The notes: generated by a model from the letters alone, not told the origin. Positions 1 to 7,838 are shown, numbered from the stretch's first letter. The stretch is DNA of 11,846 nt from Flavobacteriales bacterium (GCA_030831885.1 JAURKF010000017.1:1-11846); one strand, 5' to 3'. Made by a program: numbers and translations.

Positions 1-11
1 CAAACCACTCA

Positions 12-34
12 TCCGTAATTCGTAATCCGTAATT
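12..34. repeat. Three-copy heptad direct repeat (CGTAATT/C)
   Basis: The hexamer CGTAAT occurs at 14-19, 21-26 and 28-33, an exact period of seven bases, with the seventh base T, C, T. The array ends three bases before the stop codon of the oxidoreductase gene (37-39 on the minus strand). The window starts too close to show whether it continues leftwards as a longer array or is part of a hairpin. I do not know a function; it may be a simple slippage repeat or a dispersed intergenic repeat of this genome. Confidence 0.5.
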
Positions 35-36
35 AA

Positions 37-1041
37 TTAAATCAAAACTTCTCTTCCTTGCTCCTTGATAGATACCTGGGCAGCCTCCAGGATTCGGATG
101 GTATTAAGTCCCGAATCGTAGCTGGCAATAGGTTTACTTCCGGTCATAATTGCACTAATAAAGTCGCGTGCCATTCCACCTAGCGCTTCTTTAATTTCCA
201 ACTTGGGCATGTACACATCACCCACACGATAGTCAACCAAAACTCGCTGCTTCTCTTCATCCGTGCTCACATTATGAGCCGTATCATAAATTCTTATCTT
301 CTCGGTGAGCTCCATATCATTAAATACCACCATCTTCTTATCCCCTCCCAGCAGCATCATGCGAATTTTAACCGGCGAAGCCCAAGAGCAGTGAAAATGC
401 GCGATAAAATCGTGGTCATACTTCACCGTTAAGTAAGCAATATTCTCAATACCGTTGTGAATGTGACTGATACCGGTTGCCTGAACACTTCGCGGTTTGG
501 CGGGAATGAGATAATCAAGGATGGAAATATCGTGCGGAGCAAGGTCCCATAGCACATTCACATCTTGCTGAATAAGACCTAAATTAATTCGGGTTGAATC
601 GAAATACTTTACGGCACCCAATTCACCGGAATCGACCAAACTCTTCATTTTCTGTACCGCAGATGTGTACAGGAAAGTGTGATCCACCATGAGCACTTTG
701 CCGTGTTCATTTGCGAGCGATATTAATTCCTCTGCATGCGCGACTGTGTCCGTCATCGGCTTCTCCAGCAGCACGTGCTTGCCTGCGATCAGGGCTCTTT
801 TCGCCAACTCAAAATGTGTAAAAACCGGGGTTGCAATTATTACAGCATCAATCTCATTGTTGGACCAAATCGAATCGATGTCGGATGTTACGTGAATGGA
901 AGGATAGGTGCGCGAGACCAATGCTAAACGCTCAGCGCGCAAGTCCACCACTGTATGCACGGCCGCATTGGGCGCCGATGCAAAGTTGCGCACCAAATTG
1001 GGGCCCCAGTATCCATATCCGATAATAGCACAATTAATCAT
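37..1041 (-). CDS. Gfo/Idh/MocA-family NAD(P)-dependent oxidoreductase
   Basis: This 334-residue protein is full length for the family, which oxidises or reduces sugars, sugar nucleotides, inositols and related polyols in the cytoplasm. The N-terminal Rossmann fold shows the dinucleotide-binding loop GYGYWGPN at residues 8-15, an acidic residue ending strand 2 (D33), and the family signature EKP at 93-95. The C-terminal alpha/beta domain carries DLAPHD at 166-171, where the Asp and His are the usual catalytic/substrate residues. The sequence style resembles members found in surface polysaccharide clusters (UDP-sugar 3-dehydrogenase-like), but substrate cannot be read from it. It starts at ATG 1041-1039, just before the GYGYWG loop, so there is no room for a later start. 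It lies 68 bases downstream of the methyltransferase gene on the same strand and may be co-transcribed with it. Family assignment is firm; the substrate is unknown. Confidence 0.93.
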   Translation of the reverse strand: MINCAIIGYGYWGPNLVRNFASAPNAAVHTVVDLRAERLALVSRTYPSIHVTSDIDSIWSNNEIDAVIIATPVFTHFELAKRALIAGKHVLLEKPMTDTVAHAEELISLANEHGKVLMVDHTFLYTSAVQKMKSLVDSGELGAVKYFDSTRINLGLIQQDVNVLWDLAPHDISILDYLIPAKPRSVQATGISHIHNGIENIAYLTVKYDHDFIAHFHCSWASPVKIRMMLLGGDKKMVVFNDMELTEKIRIYDTAHNVSTDEEKQRVLVDYRVGDVYMPKLEIKEALGGMARDFISAIMTGSKPIASYDSGLNTIRILEAAQVSIKEQGREVLI

Positions 1042-1109
1042 AGCGTGAATGTGTATGGCAAATATGCCTCAATGAGCATTCTTTTCGGCACGTTGCGGTA
1101 AAATTTGGC

Positions 1110-1829
1110 CTAAACATACAATTCGCACAGGAAATGAAATTCATCGGAATACATTACTGCATTGAACTTCAGGCCTGCTTCCTCCGCCAACGCTTCTAGC
1201 AGAAACTCATTGGGGTAAATCCAAGAAAATCGCTCCGATTCACCGTTTGATTCTATATTGAAAGTCACTTCATGCGGCGGCAAATCAGTAAGATCAAGAA
1301 CAGCACTATCCTCCTTAAAATATCGAATATCGGTCGAGTCACCCATTATTTTCCCTCCGGGAGAAAGCAGCGATTTCAAGTGTATCAACAAATCCACCAC
1401 GCCCTGCTCGTTGCGACCTATACCAAAGCCGTTCATGAGCAACAAAATGGTATCAAAGCCATTATCGGCTACTTGAAAAATGTCGCAATTCAATACATTC
1501 TGAATACCTCTAGATGCGAGCACTTCGCATGCTTTGGCTGATCGCTCTACAGCGACAACTTCCAGCCCTTTTTGCTGCAATATCAATGCGTGACAACCTG
1601 CGCCCGCTCCAACATCCAACACTTTACCGCGACACAAGCTCAAAGCACTCCGTTCGGCTTCATTCATTTCGGATTCTGTTCGAAAGAAATAAGCTGAACT
1701 CATCGGTTCTTCCTCCAAATCGTCAATCGAAAGCGAAATCAGAGAGGGCTTATCTTCGAAATAGTGACACCAAATTGCCCTTCCAATCACGTCGGGTGAA
1801 TATTCAGGCTTTTCCCTATTCAAAATCAT
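1110..1829 (-). CDS. Class I SAM-dependent methyltransferase
   Basis: This 239-residue protein has a central class I methyltransferase core. Motif I is VLDVGAGAG at residues 70-78, the acidic residue after strand 2 is E95 in VAVERS, a likely adenine-contacting acid is D116 in NCDIF, and LSPGGKI at 155-161 is the typical post-motif III loop. The first 60 residues, including an acidic stretch at 36-41 (DDLEEE), are poorly characterised and could form a substrate-binding cap. The last 30 residues (FNAVMYSDEFHFLCELYV region) form the usual C-terminal beta hairpin. The acceptor (small molecule, sugar, lipid or protein) is not evident. The gene is divergent from the T9SS surface protein gene and upstream of the oxidoreductase. 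The ATG at 1829 is supported by a promoter-like element four bases before it. Fold is secure; substrate is unknown. Confidence 0.88.
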   Translation of the reverse strand: MILNREKPEYSPDVIGRAIWCHYFEDKPSLISLSIDDLEEEPMSSAYFFRTESEMNEAERSALSLCRGKVLDVGAGAGCHALILQQKGLEVVAVERSAKACEVLASRGIQNVLNCDIFQVADNGFDTILLLMNGFGIGRNEQGVVDLLIHLKSLLSPGGKIMGDSTDIRYFKEDSAVLDLTDLPPHEVTFNIESNGESERFSWIYPNEFLLEALAEEAGLKFNAVMYSDEFHFLCELYV

Positions 1830-1833
1830 GGTG

Positions 1834-1866
1834 CAAATGAACTACATTGCGTCTGGTAAACGCCAA
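1834..1866 (-). promoter_or_regulatory. Possible Bacteroidota-type promoter for the methyltransferase gene
   Basis: Read on the minus strand, TTCATTTG (1841-1834) matches the Bacteroidota -7 consensus TAnnTTTG at all but one fixed position, and a TTG (1866-1864) lies 22 bases upstream, near the range expected for the -33 element. The -7 element ends only four bases before the ATG at 1829, so the transcript would be leaderless or nearly so. This is inferred from consensus matching only. Confidence 0.4.
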
Positions 1867-1934
1867 CTTCCATTTTTATGAATGAATGCAACTTTTCGTT
1901 ATGGAACGAGGTCTTTCGCTAAGAGTGTATTACC

Positions 1935-4900
1935 ATGAGAAGAACCCTACTCTTTTTTGGCTTGCTGTTGACCTTCCTTTCGGGAAATGCTCAGCTGATT
2001 ACAACAAGCAATCAAACGGTTGAACAATATGTTCAAGAAGTGCTTTTGGGACAGAATGTGACCGTGAGCAACATCACATTCAACAGCGGATCACCTGCTG
2101 TCATTAGCCCGGCCGTTGGCGGATTTGACTGCCCTGATTGCAATCTTTCGATTCCTTCAGGTTTTGCGATGTCGACCGGAGATGTGGCCGGCTTGGTAGG
2201 CCCCAACAATACCAGTTCTTATACCGGCACCGGAGCCGGGGGCATGGGTGGTGGCGACCCCGACTTGATTGCCCTGGCCACGGAACTAGGCTCCAACCCC
2301 AATATCAACGACTGGGTCATCATCGAGTTTGATTTTGTGCCATTGGGCGACACCATTCAATTTCAATATGTCTGGGGCTCGGAAGAATATTCAGAATGGG
2401 TGAACAGCTCATTCAATGACATCTTCGGATTCTTCATCAGCGGACCCGGCATTAATGGCCCCTACTCCAACAATTCACAAAATATTGCGCTGGTTCCCGG
2501 TTCAAGTGCACCTGTAGCGATCAATAGCATCAATAACGGTACTGCGAATACCGGACCCTGCACAAGCTGCGAATACTACAACCAGGATGGACAATTTGGA
2601 AACCTCGACTTTGATGCCCCGGAGCACACCGACCCATACTACATGCAGCTTGATGGATACACCGATGTATTAACAGCCACTGCTATAGTGGTGTGTGGTG
2701 AAACATTCCATATCAAACTAGCGATTTGTGACACCGGTGACTCCGGCTACTCGTCGGCCGTGTTTCTGCAGCGTGACTCATTTTCCAGCAATCTCGTAGT
2801 ACAGGCCGAGTTGGAGCTGGAAGCCGGAGGCCCTGAAGGAAACACAATGTTTGAAGATTGTGGTGATGGCTTCATAGTTTTCAGTCGCCCGGAAAGTGGC
2901 AATCCAAACACGGAACTCATCGCCAATCTCGAGTTCTCAGGAACGGCTACAATGGGAGTCGATTACACAAACTTACCGAGTTCTGTCACTTTCGCTCCAG
3001 GCGTATTGGAGGTAGAGCTATATATTGACGCGTTCGAAGACGGTATAGCAGAAGGCAACGAAACCGTAATAATGAGCATCACCAACATCGCCGAATGTGG
3101 CGAATCACTCATTTCATCATCGTTCGAATTTTTCATTGCAGATGTTCCGGAGCCACTCCAATTGGAAGGTGTGAGTTACGAAATTTGCCAAGGTGCCATT
3201 CAAACACTAGAACCCATCATTACCGGTGGTTATGCCAACTATGGCTATGTGTGGAGCACCGGCGAAACCACCGAAACCATTGATGTTTCGCCAACAACAA
3301 ACACCACCTACTTCCTTACGGTATCTGATACGTGCGGCATGCCTAGCGATGACAGCGATTTTTTTGTTAGTGTGCTCGTTGCTCAAACACTCACTGTATC
3401 TATAACCGACAATGACAACATTATTCCACTCGATTGCGGTGAATTCGGTAATCTCTATGCAAATGCAAGCGGTGGTATTGGCCCATATTCATACAACTGG
3501 TATGATGATCAAGGCAACCCTATTTGGGGTTTTGAATCGGCCGGTATTAGTTCTTGGAATGCAGGAATGGTTTACGTAACTGTAACGGATGAGTGTAACT
3601 TCGAGGCCACCGATGAAATTGAAGTCCTCGTGAATGCTCCTGCATTTACGGCTACTATGCCCGATGTTCATACCGTAACATGCGGCTCCAATTGCAACTT
3701 AACCGTTGTGCCCTCCGGCGGAAGCACCCAAGGCATGGGATACAATTATGAGTGGCAATTCAATGGAGCAACCGATTGGAACTACTGGGGGCTCGCCACC
3801 TATTCGGCGCCTGCAGTTACGGAAGGTACAATCACAGCAATCGTTTCCGACCAATGCGGTCAATCGGTGGAACTCGAAAGTCAGCTCATCATTGAAAGCC
3901 CACCTATCACGCTTTCTCTTCCTCAAGATTATTCGGGGAATTGCGCTACTCTCTTCGAAATAGATCCCATTATTTCCGGTGGAAGCGGCAACGAAGCCGA
4001 CTGGAATTATACCTGGACAGGCAATGGAGGTGCAATCAGCACAGCATCATCTCTCAGTTCCACCTTTGCTGAAAACACACACATCGTGTTGAACGTTGTC
4101 GATGTATGCAATGCAACAGCCACGGCTGAAACGGACATTACCATTGTTAATCCATCCATTGATGTGAGCCTCGGCGAAGACATCAACGCATCCTGTATCG
4201 ATAATACGCCATTAGCAGCGGATATCCAAGGAGGAAGCGGCGGTGTGCAATACCAATGGTTGGTAGATGGTGATGTGGAAGGAACACTTGCCAATTTCAG
4301 CAAGCAATCCTTCAGCACGATCGATGTTGTGGTTATGATTGAAGATGCATGTAATGAAACAGCAACAGATACGATTACCATTTTTATTCCCGACACTCCG
4401 CTTACTGCAATTACAGCTGCCGACACAGCCATCTGTCCAAATCAATCGGCTATCTTATGGACAAATGCTTCAGGTGGTGAAGGCCCTTACCTGGTAGAAT
4501 GGAACGACGATTTCTTAGGCGATTCAATTACTGTCAATCCCGCTTCAAGTAGTAACTATCACATGGTTCTTCGCGACATATGCGGCCGTCAGCTGGAAGA
4601 TGACGTTTTTGTTCAAGTAATTCCCATCATTGCCAACTTCACCGCCGTGTCGATGGGGAACAACACCTATGAATTCACCGCCAATCCCGAGCCCGCGTGC
4701 GACGACTGTTTCACGTACTGGGAATTCGGCGACGGCAATACAAGCAATGACTGGTCTGTTGTGCATGAGTTTGATGGCTTGAGCGATTATACGCCGCAGC
4801 TAACCATGATAAATGAATTGGGTTGCACCAATACACAGCAATACCTCGTATTGAGTTCGGCATATTTCTATGTGCCAAATTCCTTTACTCCCAACGGTGA

Positions 4901-5138
4901 CGGATTAAACGATGTATTCAAAGTAGAAGGCCGAGGATTTGCCGAATACGAGCTCACCATTTTCAACCGATGGGGCAATGTCATTTTCCATACACAAGAT
5001 CCGAACGATGTATGGGTTGGCGAAGGTGGCGACAAGGATTACTACGCGCAGAATCAGGTTTACAATTATGTGATTCGCGTGAAAGGCTTTGATACGGAAA
5101 CAGTTCAACAAACAGGCAACATCCAAATCATTCGATAA
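1935..5138 (+). CDS. T9SS type B-sorted multidomain surface protein (choice-of-anchor L, Calx-beta-like, Ig/PKD-like modules)
   Basis: This 1,067-residue protein starts with a Sec signal peptide (charged MRR, hydrophobic 5-15, likely cleavage after A19 in SGNAQ). Residues about 40-285 match the choice-of-anchor L type, with the hallmark WGSEEYSEW at 147-155 followed by DIFGFFISGP, and CxxC pairs at C66/C69 and C209/C212. About 300-403 is Calx-beta-like (GVDYTNLP, then DGIAEGNETV). Residues 405-897 hold six divergent modules of about 80 residues, each with a GG turn followed by an aromatic strand and ending in D-x-C-[GN]. A PKD-like domain follows at about 898-973 (YWEFGDGN). The end, 976-1067, is the gliding-motility-type T9SS type B sorting domain (VPNSFTPNGDGLNDVF, then FNRWGNVIF). 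The protein is expected to be exported by Sec, then T9SS, to the cell surface or medium, perhaps for adhesion. No SprF/PorP-like partner gene is adjacent. It is convergent with the CpcT-like gene, with a 24-base gap. The exact ligand is unknown. Confidence 0.93.
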   Translation: MRRTLLFFGLLLTFLSGNAQLITTSNQTVEQYVQEVLLGQNVTVSNITFNSGSPAVISPAVGGFDCPDCNLSIPSGFAMSTGDVAGLVGPNNTSSYTGTGAGGMGGGDPDLIALATELGSNPNINDWVIIEFDFVPLGDTIQFQYVWGSEEYSEWVNSSFNDIFGFFISGPGINGPYSNNSQNIALVPGSSAPVAINSINNGTANTGPCTSCEYYNQDGQFGNLDFDAPEHTDPYYMQLDGYTDVLTATAIVVCGETFHIKLAICDTGDSGYSSAVFLQRDSFSSNLVVQAELELEAGGPEGNTMFEDCGDGFIVFSRPESGNPNTELIANLEFSGTATMGVDYTNLPSSVTFAPGVLEVELYIDAFEDGIAEGNETVIMSITNIAECGESLISSSFEFFIADVPEPLQLEGVSYEICQGAIQTLEPIITGGYANYGYVWSTGETTETIDVSPTTNTTYFLTVSDTCGMPSDDSDFFVSVLVAQTLTVSITDNDNIIPLDCGEFGNLYANASGGIGPYSYNWYDDQGNPIWGFESAGISSWNAGMVYVTVTDECNFEATDEIEVLVNAPAFTATMPDVHTVTCGSNCNLTVVPSGGSTQGMGYNYEWQFNGATDWNYWGLATYSAPAVTEGTITAIVSDQCGQSVELESQLIIESPPITLSLPQDYSGNCATLFEIDPIISGGSGNEADWNYTWTGNGGAISTASSLSSTFAENTHIVLNVVDVCNATATAETDITIVNPSIDVSLGEDINASCIDNTPLAADIQGGSGGVQYQWLVDGDVEGTLANFSKQSFSTIDVVVMIEDACNETATDTITIFIPDTPLTAITAADTAICPNQSAILWTNASGGEGPYLVEWNDDFLGDSITVNPASSSNYHMVLRDICGRQLEDDVFVQVIPIIANFTAVSMGNNTYEFTANPEPACDDCFTYWEFGDGNTSNDWSVVHEFDGLSDYTPQLTMINELGCTNTQQYLVLSSAYFYVPNSFTPNGDGLNDVFKVEGRGFAEYELTIFNRWGNVIFHTQDPNDVWVGEGGDKDYYAQNQVYNYVIRVKGFDTETVQQTGNIQIIR

Positions 5139-5162
5139 AAAACCGGAATTCCTTTTTGGGAT

Positions 5163-5798
5163 TTATTGCTTGATGAATTCATAGCCCCCTTTGGTCGCTC
5201 CCCACATCTGTGCACCGGCGTCGTTCCAGCCTTGATCCCAGCTATTCATCCCTTTAGCATTGATAATAACCTTGGAGGTAGTATAAGTGGCTCCCGAACG
5301 ACTGCTCGCACACGAGCGCTCACCCGTGCTTCCTTCAAATTGATTCAGCTTTGGATTGAATAATAGTCTGACCTCACAACCATCGAGTGTCCGGAGTGAA
5401 TCGCGTGTAATGGAACTAAAAACCGCATCGGTTCCTGACTTACCAACGAATCGCTCGGGGGCACGCAAACTATAGATATAACTAACAAAGCGATCATCCG
5501 ATTCCTTCACCACCCGATAGATTCGCTGACGATATGGCTTATCGATTGAGGTGCTCATGGCCTGCTCCACATAGAGAAAAAACTCGTCCTCCGAACTTGC
5601 CCAAATAGGTTCCATACGCAGTCGGATGTCGAAGTAATCGCTATCATTTTTGCTTTGCAGTTCGCTCGAAAAACTGCCCGACATGTACTGTTTCAGCAGC
5701 GAAAACTCATCGGTGATAGAAACGCTCGTAGTTGAATTAAAAGCCAAAAGAACGATGAACACCAACGCAAATAGCGGCAGTCGAATACAGTATTTCAT
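5163..5798 (-). CDS. Secreted CpcT/CpeT-family (DUF1001-like) protein
   Basis: This 211-residue protein has an N-terminal hydrophobic segment (residues about 7-20) that looks like a Sec signal peptide or anchor. No lipobox cysteine follows it, so it is probably periplasmic or membrane-tethered. The rest follows the CpcT/CpeT fold: an FDIRLRM strand (56-62) leading to PIW, FLYVEQA (74-80), PYRQRIYRV (88-96), LDGCEV with C141 (138-143), ERSCASS with C163 (160-166), then SWDQGWN and WGATKGGYEF near the end. In cyanobacteria, CpcT and CpeT act on phycobilin attachment to phycobiliproteins, but many homologues occur in bacteria without phycobilisomes, where the role is unknown. A lyase annotation should therefore not be copied here. 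The ATG lies one base after the kup stop codon, so expression is very likely coupled to kup. The two conserved cysteines could form a disulfide in the periplasm. Family call is good; function is open. Confidence 0.85.
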   Translation of the reverse strand: MKYCIRLPLFALVFIVLLAFNSTTSVSITDEFSLLKQYMSGSFSSELQSKNDSDYFDIRLRMEPIWASSEDEFFLYVEQAMSTSIDKPYRQRIYRVVKESDDRFVSYIYSLRAPERFVGKSGTDAVFSSITRDSLRTLDGCEVRLLFNPKLNQFEGSTGERSCASSRSGATYTTSKVIINAKGMNSWDQGWNDAGAQMWGATKGGYEFIKQ

Positions 5799-5799
5799 A

Positions 5800-7734
5800 T
5801 TAAAGCGAATTCTTTCTATTGAGCATAATGCGTTGCGCCGGATTTACCACAAGCGGCACTTTTTCCAGCACGGTATCACTTTCTTCCAATCCCCATGCAT
5901 CAATGTCGGAAAGACTTACATGCTTCAAAGCGATATAGGCATTCGTAATAAAACTGTCGCGCACACTCAAGTCATTGTCGGCCGAAAGAAACTTCTCGAG
6001 AACAACGAATTTGAAATCGTGCTCATCATTGTATTTGGCATATGGCTCCGGCTTCGCCTTTAAATCAATTTCACCACGCTCAACCATTTCATCTACGATG
6101 AAGCGAAAGAAACTGTGCAAGCGAGGTTGCACGCGAAAACCCAGCTTAATATTGATTTTCACCACCAAGTCATTTTCCAACTCATCAACCGTGTATTCGC
6201 GTGTGTATGGCTCATTCGAACGATCCACATGCACAAACCAATATATATCGGCACGCTTGGGTGTTTTTGCCAATATACTCTCCATGATTTTCTTCTCGAC
6301 CTGATGGTGGAAGTTGGCCTTGGTCAAGAAGACAAGATGGGTTGCGTATTTCGGAACTGAACTATCATTGGACAATTCGCGCAGAGTCCCTGTATAATTA
6401 TCTAAATCCTCAAACTGCAGAAAGTAGTTGCTCATTTTTCGATACATGTATGTTACCCACATAACGTGTATTAATATCAGGTAAACGATTAGCATCATCC
6501 AAGCCTCCTTCAGTTTCATACTGTTTGCTATAAAGAAAGAAAACTCCACTGTAAAGAACAAGGCGAAGATGAGTCCCACACTCCATGCCGGCCAATGACG
6601 CTTATACTCGAGGTAGTAGCAAAGCAATGTAGTAGTCATTAGCATAGTAATGGTTATAAAGAAACCATAAGCAGCTTCCATTTTCTTGGACTCACCAAAG
6701 AAGATTACAACAGCAATACAACCTGCATACAATAACCAATTAACGCTTGGAATATAGAGTTGGCCCTTCAAGTCGGTCGGATACTTCGTTGAAACCTTCG
6801 GCCAAAAATTGAGGTTGATTGCTTCGCTGATTAATGTAAATGACCCGGTTATAAGTGCTTGACTAGCGATAACTGCAGCGCACGCCGCTATTATAATTCC
6901 CGGTATTAAAAACCAATCAGGCATAATACTATAGAACGGACTGCGTCCCTCTAGTTGAGGCTGACTCATAATCCAGGCTCCCTGTCCGAGATAGTTGATG
7001 ACCAATGCAATCTTCACAAATATCCAGCTCACCTGTATATTGGAACGACCGGTATGACCTAAATCACTGTAAAGAGCATCGGCCCCGGTAGTACACAGAA
7101 ACACCCCACTTAACAGCCAAAAACCTCCCGGGTATTGACTTAGCAAGTTGTAGGCATACATTGGATTCAAACTCTTGAGCACATCGGGATTCAGCATGAT
7201 TTGATTGCCCCCTAATACGGCCAGCATGGTAAACCAAAGCAGCATAATTGGACCAAATGTTTTCCCTACCAACTTAGTTCCATACCTCTGGAAGATGAAA
7301 AGCATCGTGAGAATGATAATTACAATGGGAATTACCGGTATATCCTCGTTGAATACCCGGAGACCTTCTATTGCCGATGAAACCGATATAGGCGGTGTAA
7401 TCATACCGTCACACATCAACGTGCCGGCACCAATCATGGCTGGCCAAAAAAGCCATTTCCCTTTACGCTGAACCAACGCATATAATGAAAATATACCTCC
7501 CTCTCCTTTGTTGTCGGCGCGCAGAGTAAGTACTATATACTTCAATGTAGTTTGACTTGTAAGAGTCCAAAAAACACATGAGAGCGCTCCATAGACTAAA
7601 TCTTCTGTTATCGGCTTATCACCAACAATGGCACTCATTACATAGAGCGGCGACGTACCAATATCACCGTAGACGATGCCCAGTGTAACCAGCAATCCGG
7701 CTGCACTGAGCTTTTGCATATGAGAAGAAGACAT
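5800..7734 (-). CDS. kup: Kup-family (KUP/HAK/KT) potassium uptake transporter
   Basis: This 644-residue inner-membrane protein is close to the usual length (about 620-650). Kup imports potassium together with protons and is typically constitutive and low affinity. Family signatures in order are GIVYGDIGTSPLY (19-31), NKGEGGIFSLYAL (75-87), CDGMITPPISV (108-118) followed by E123, the block around TTGADALYSDLGHTGR (215-230) and SQALITGSFTLISEA (291-305). About twelve membrane segments lie between residues 10 and 432. The remaining 210 residues form the soluble cytoplasmic domain (for example HLVFLTKANF at 466-475 and GFRVQPRLHSFFRF at 532-545). The start at 7734 gives a short MSSSHMQKLS tail before the first segment, as in relatives. 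The gene is divergent from the tatA-like gene, 108 bases away, and its stop is followed after one base by the ATG of the CpcT-family gene. No damage is visible. Confidence 0.95.
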   Translation of the reverse strand: MSSSHMQKLSAAGLLVTLGIVYGDIGTSPLYVMSAIVGDKPITEDLVYGALSCVFWTLTSQTTLKYIVLTLRADNKGEGGIFSLYALVQRKGKWLFWPAMIGAGTLMCDGMITPPISVSSAIEGLRVFNEDIPVIPIVIIILTMLFIFQRYGTKLVGKTFGPIMLLWFTMLAVLGGNQIMLNPDVLKSLNPMYAYNLLSQYPGGFWLLSGVFLCTTGADALYSDLGHTGRSNIQVSWIFVKIALVINYLGQGAWIMSQPQLEGRSPFYSIMPDWFLIPGIIIAACAAVIASQALITGSFTLISEAINLNFWPKVSTKYPTDLKGQLYIPSVNWLLYAGCIAVVIFFGESKKMEAAYGFFITITMLMTTTLLCYYLEYKRHWPAWSVGLIFALFFTVEFSFFIANSMKLKEAWMMLIVYLILIHVMWVTYMYRKMSNYFLQFEDLDNYTGTLRELSNDSSVPKYATHLVFLTKANFHHQVEKKIMESILAKTPKRADIYWFVHVDRSNEPYTREYTVDELENDLVVKINIKLGFRVQPRLHSFFRFIVDEMVERGEIDLKAKPEPYAKYNDEHDFKFVVLEKFLSADNDLSVRDSFITNAYIALKHVSLSDIDAWGLEESDTVLEKVPLVVNPAQRIMLNRKNSL

Positions 7735-7753
7735 GTAAAAATGATTTTTGCGT

Positions 7754-7761
7754 CGAATGTA
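7754..7761 (-). promoter_or_regulatory. Possible -7 element of the kup promoter
   Basis: On the minus strand this reads TACATTCG, one mismatch from the Bacteroidota -7 consensus TAnnTTTG, and it ends 19 bases before the kup ATG. I find no TTG at the usual distance upstream; the nearest is 27 bases away. The 108-base gap between kup and the tatA-like gene would have to contain promoters for both, and this is the best kup candidate. Confidence 0.3.
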
Positions 7762-7830
7762 GGTGCATAGGTCACATCGTTGTTCTCACAAATTCCGTTT
7801 TTTTCATTAACCGAGAGTGGTTCACAATGC

Positions 7831-7838
7831 TACATTTG
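7831..7838 (+). promoter_or_regulatory. Bacteroidota -7 promoter element for the tatA-alkB pair (leaderless)
   Basis: TACATTTG is an exact match to the Bacteroidota sigma-factor -7 consensus TAnnTTTG. It ends four bases before the ATG at 7843, so transcription would begin at or within a few bases of the start codon. This also decides the start, because an in-frame ATG at 7780 would lie upstream of the promoter. No clear -33 TTG is visible at the expected distance. Confidence 0.55.

Noticed and set aside
1057..1068. GGCAAATATGCC palindrome with a -7-like match on the minus strand before the oxidoreductase gene
   Set aside because: The stem is only four base pairs, the -7 match lacks the first T, and no TTG lies at the right distance upstream.
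4007..4432. Open frame of 141 codons on the minus strand
   Set aside because: It lies wholly opposite the T9SS surface protein, has a low-complexity Ala/Val/Ser composition, and shows no recognisable domain.
5139..5162. A-run, GGAATTCC and T-run between the two convergent stop codons
   Set aside because: The palindrome gives only a very short stem with unpaired bases beside it, so I do not call it a terminator.
5163..5798. Naming the CpcT-like protein a phycobiliprotein lyase
   Set aside because: Nothing in the window suggests bilin proteins, and the family occurs outside cyanobacteria with unknown roles.
5650..6063. Plus-strand open frame spanning the kup/cpcT-like junction
   Set aside because: Both minus-strand genes are convincing family members over their full length, so this is an antisense shadow.
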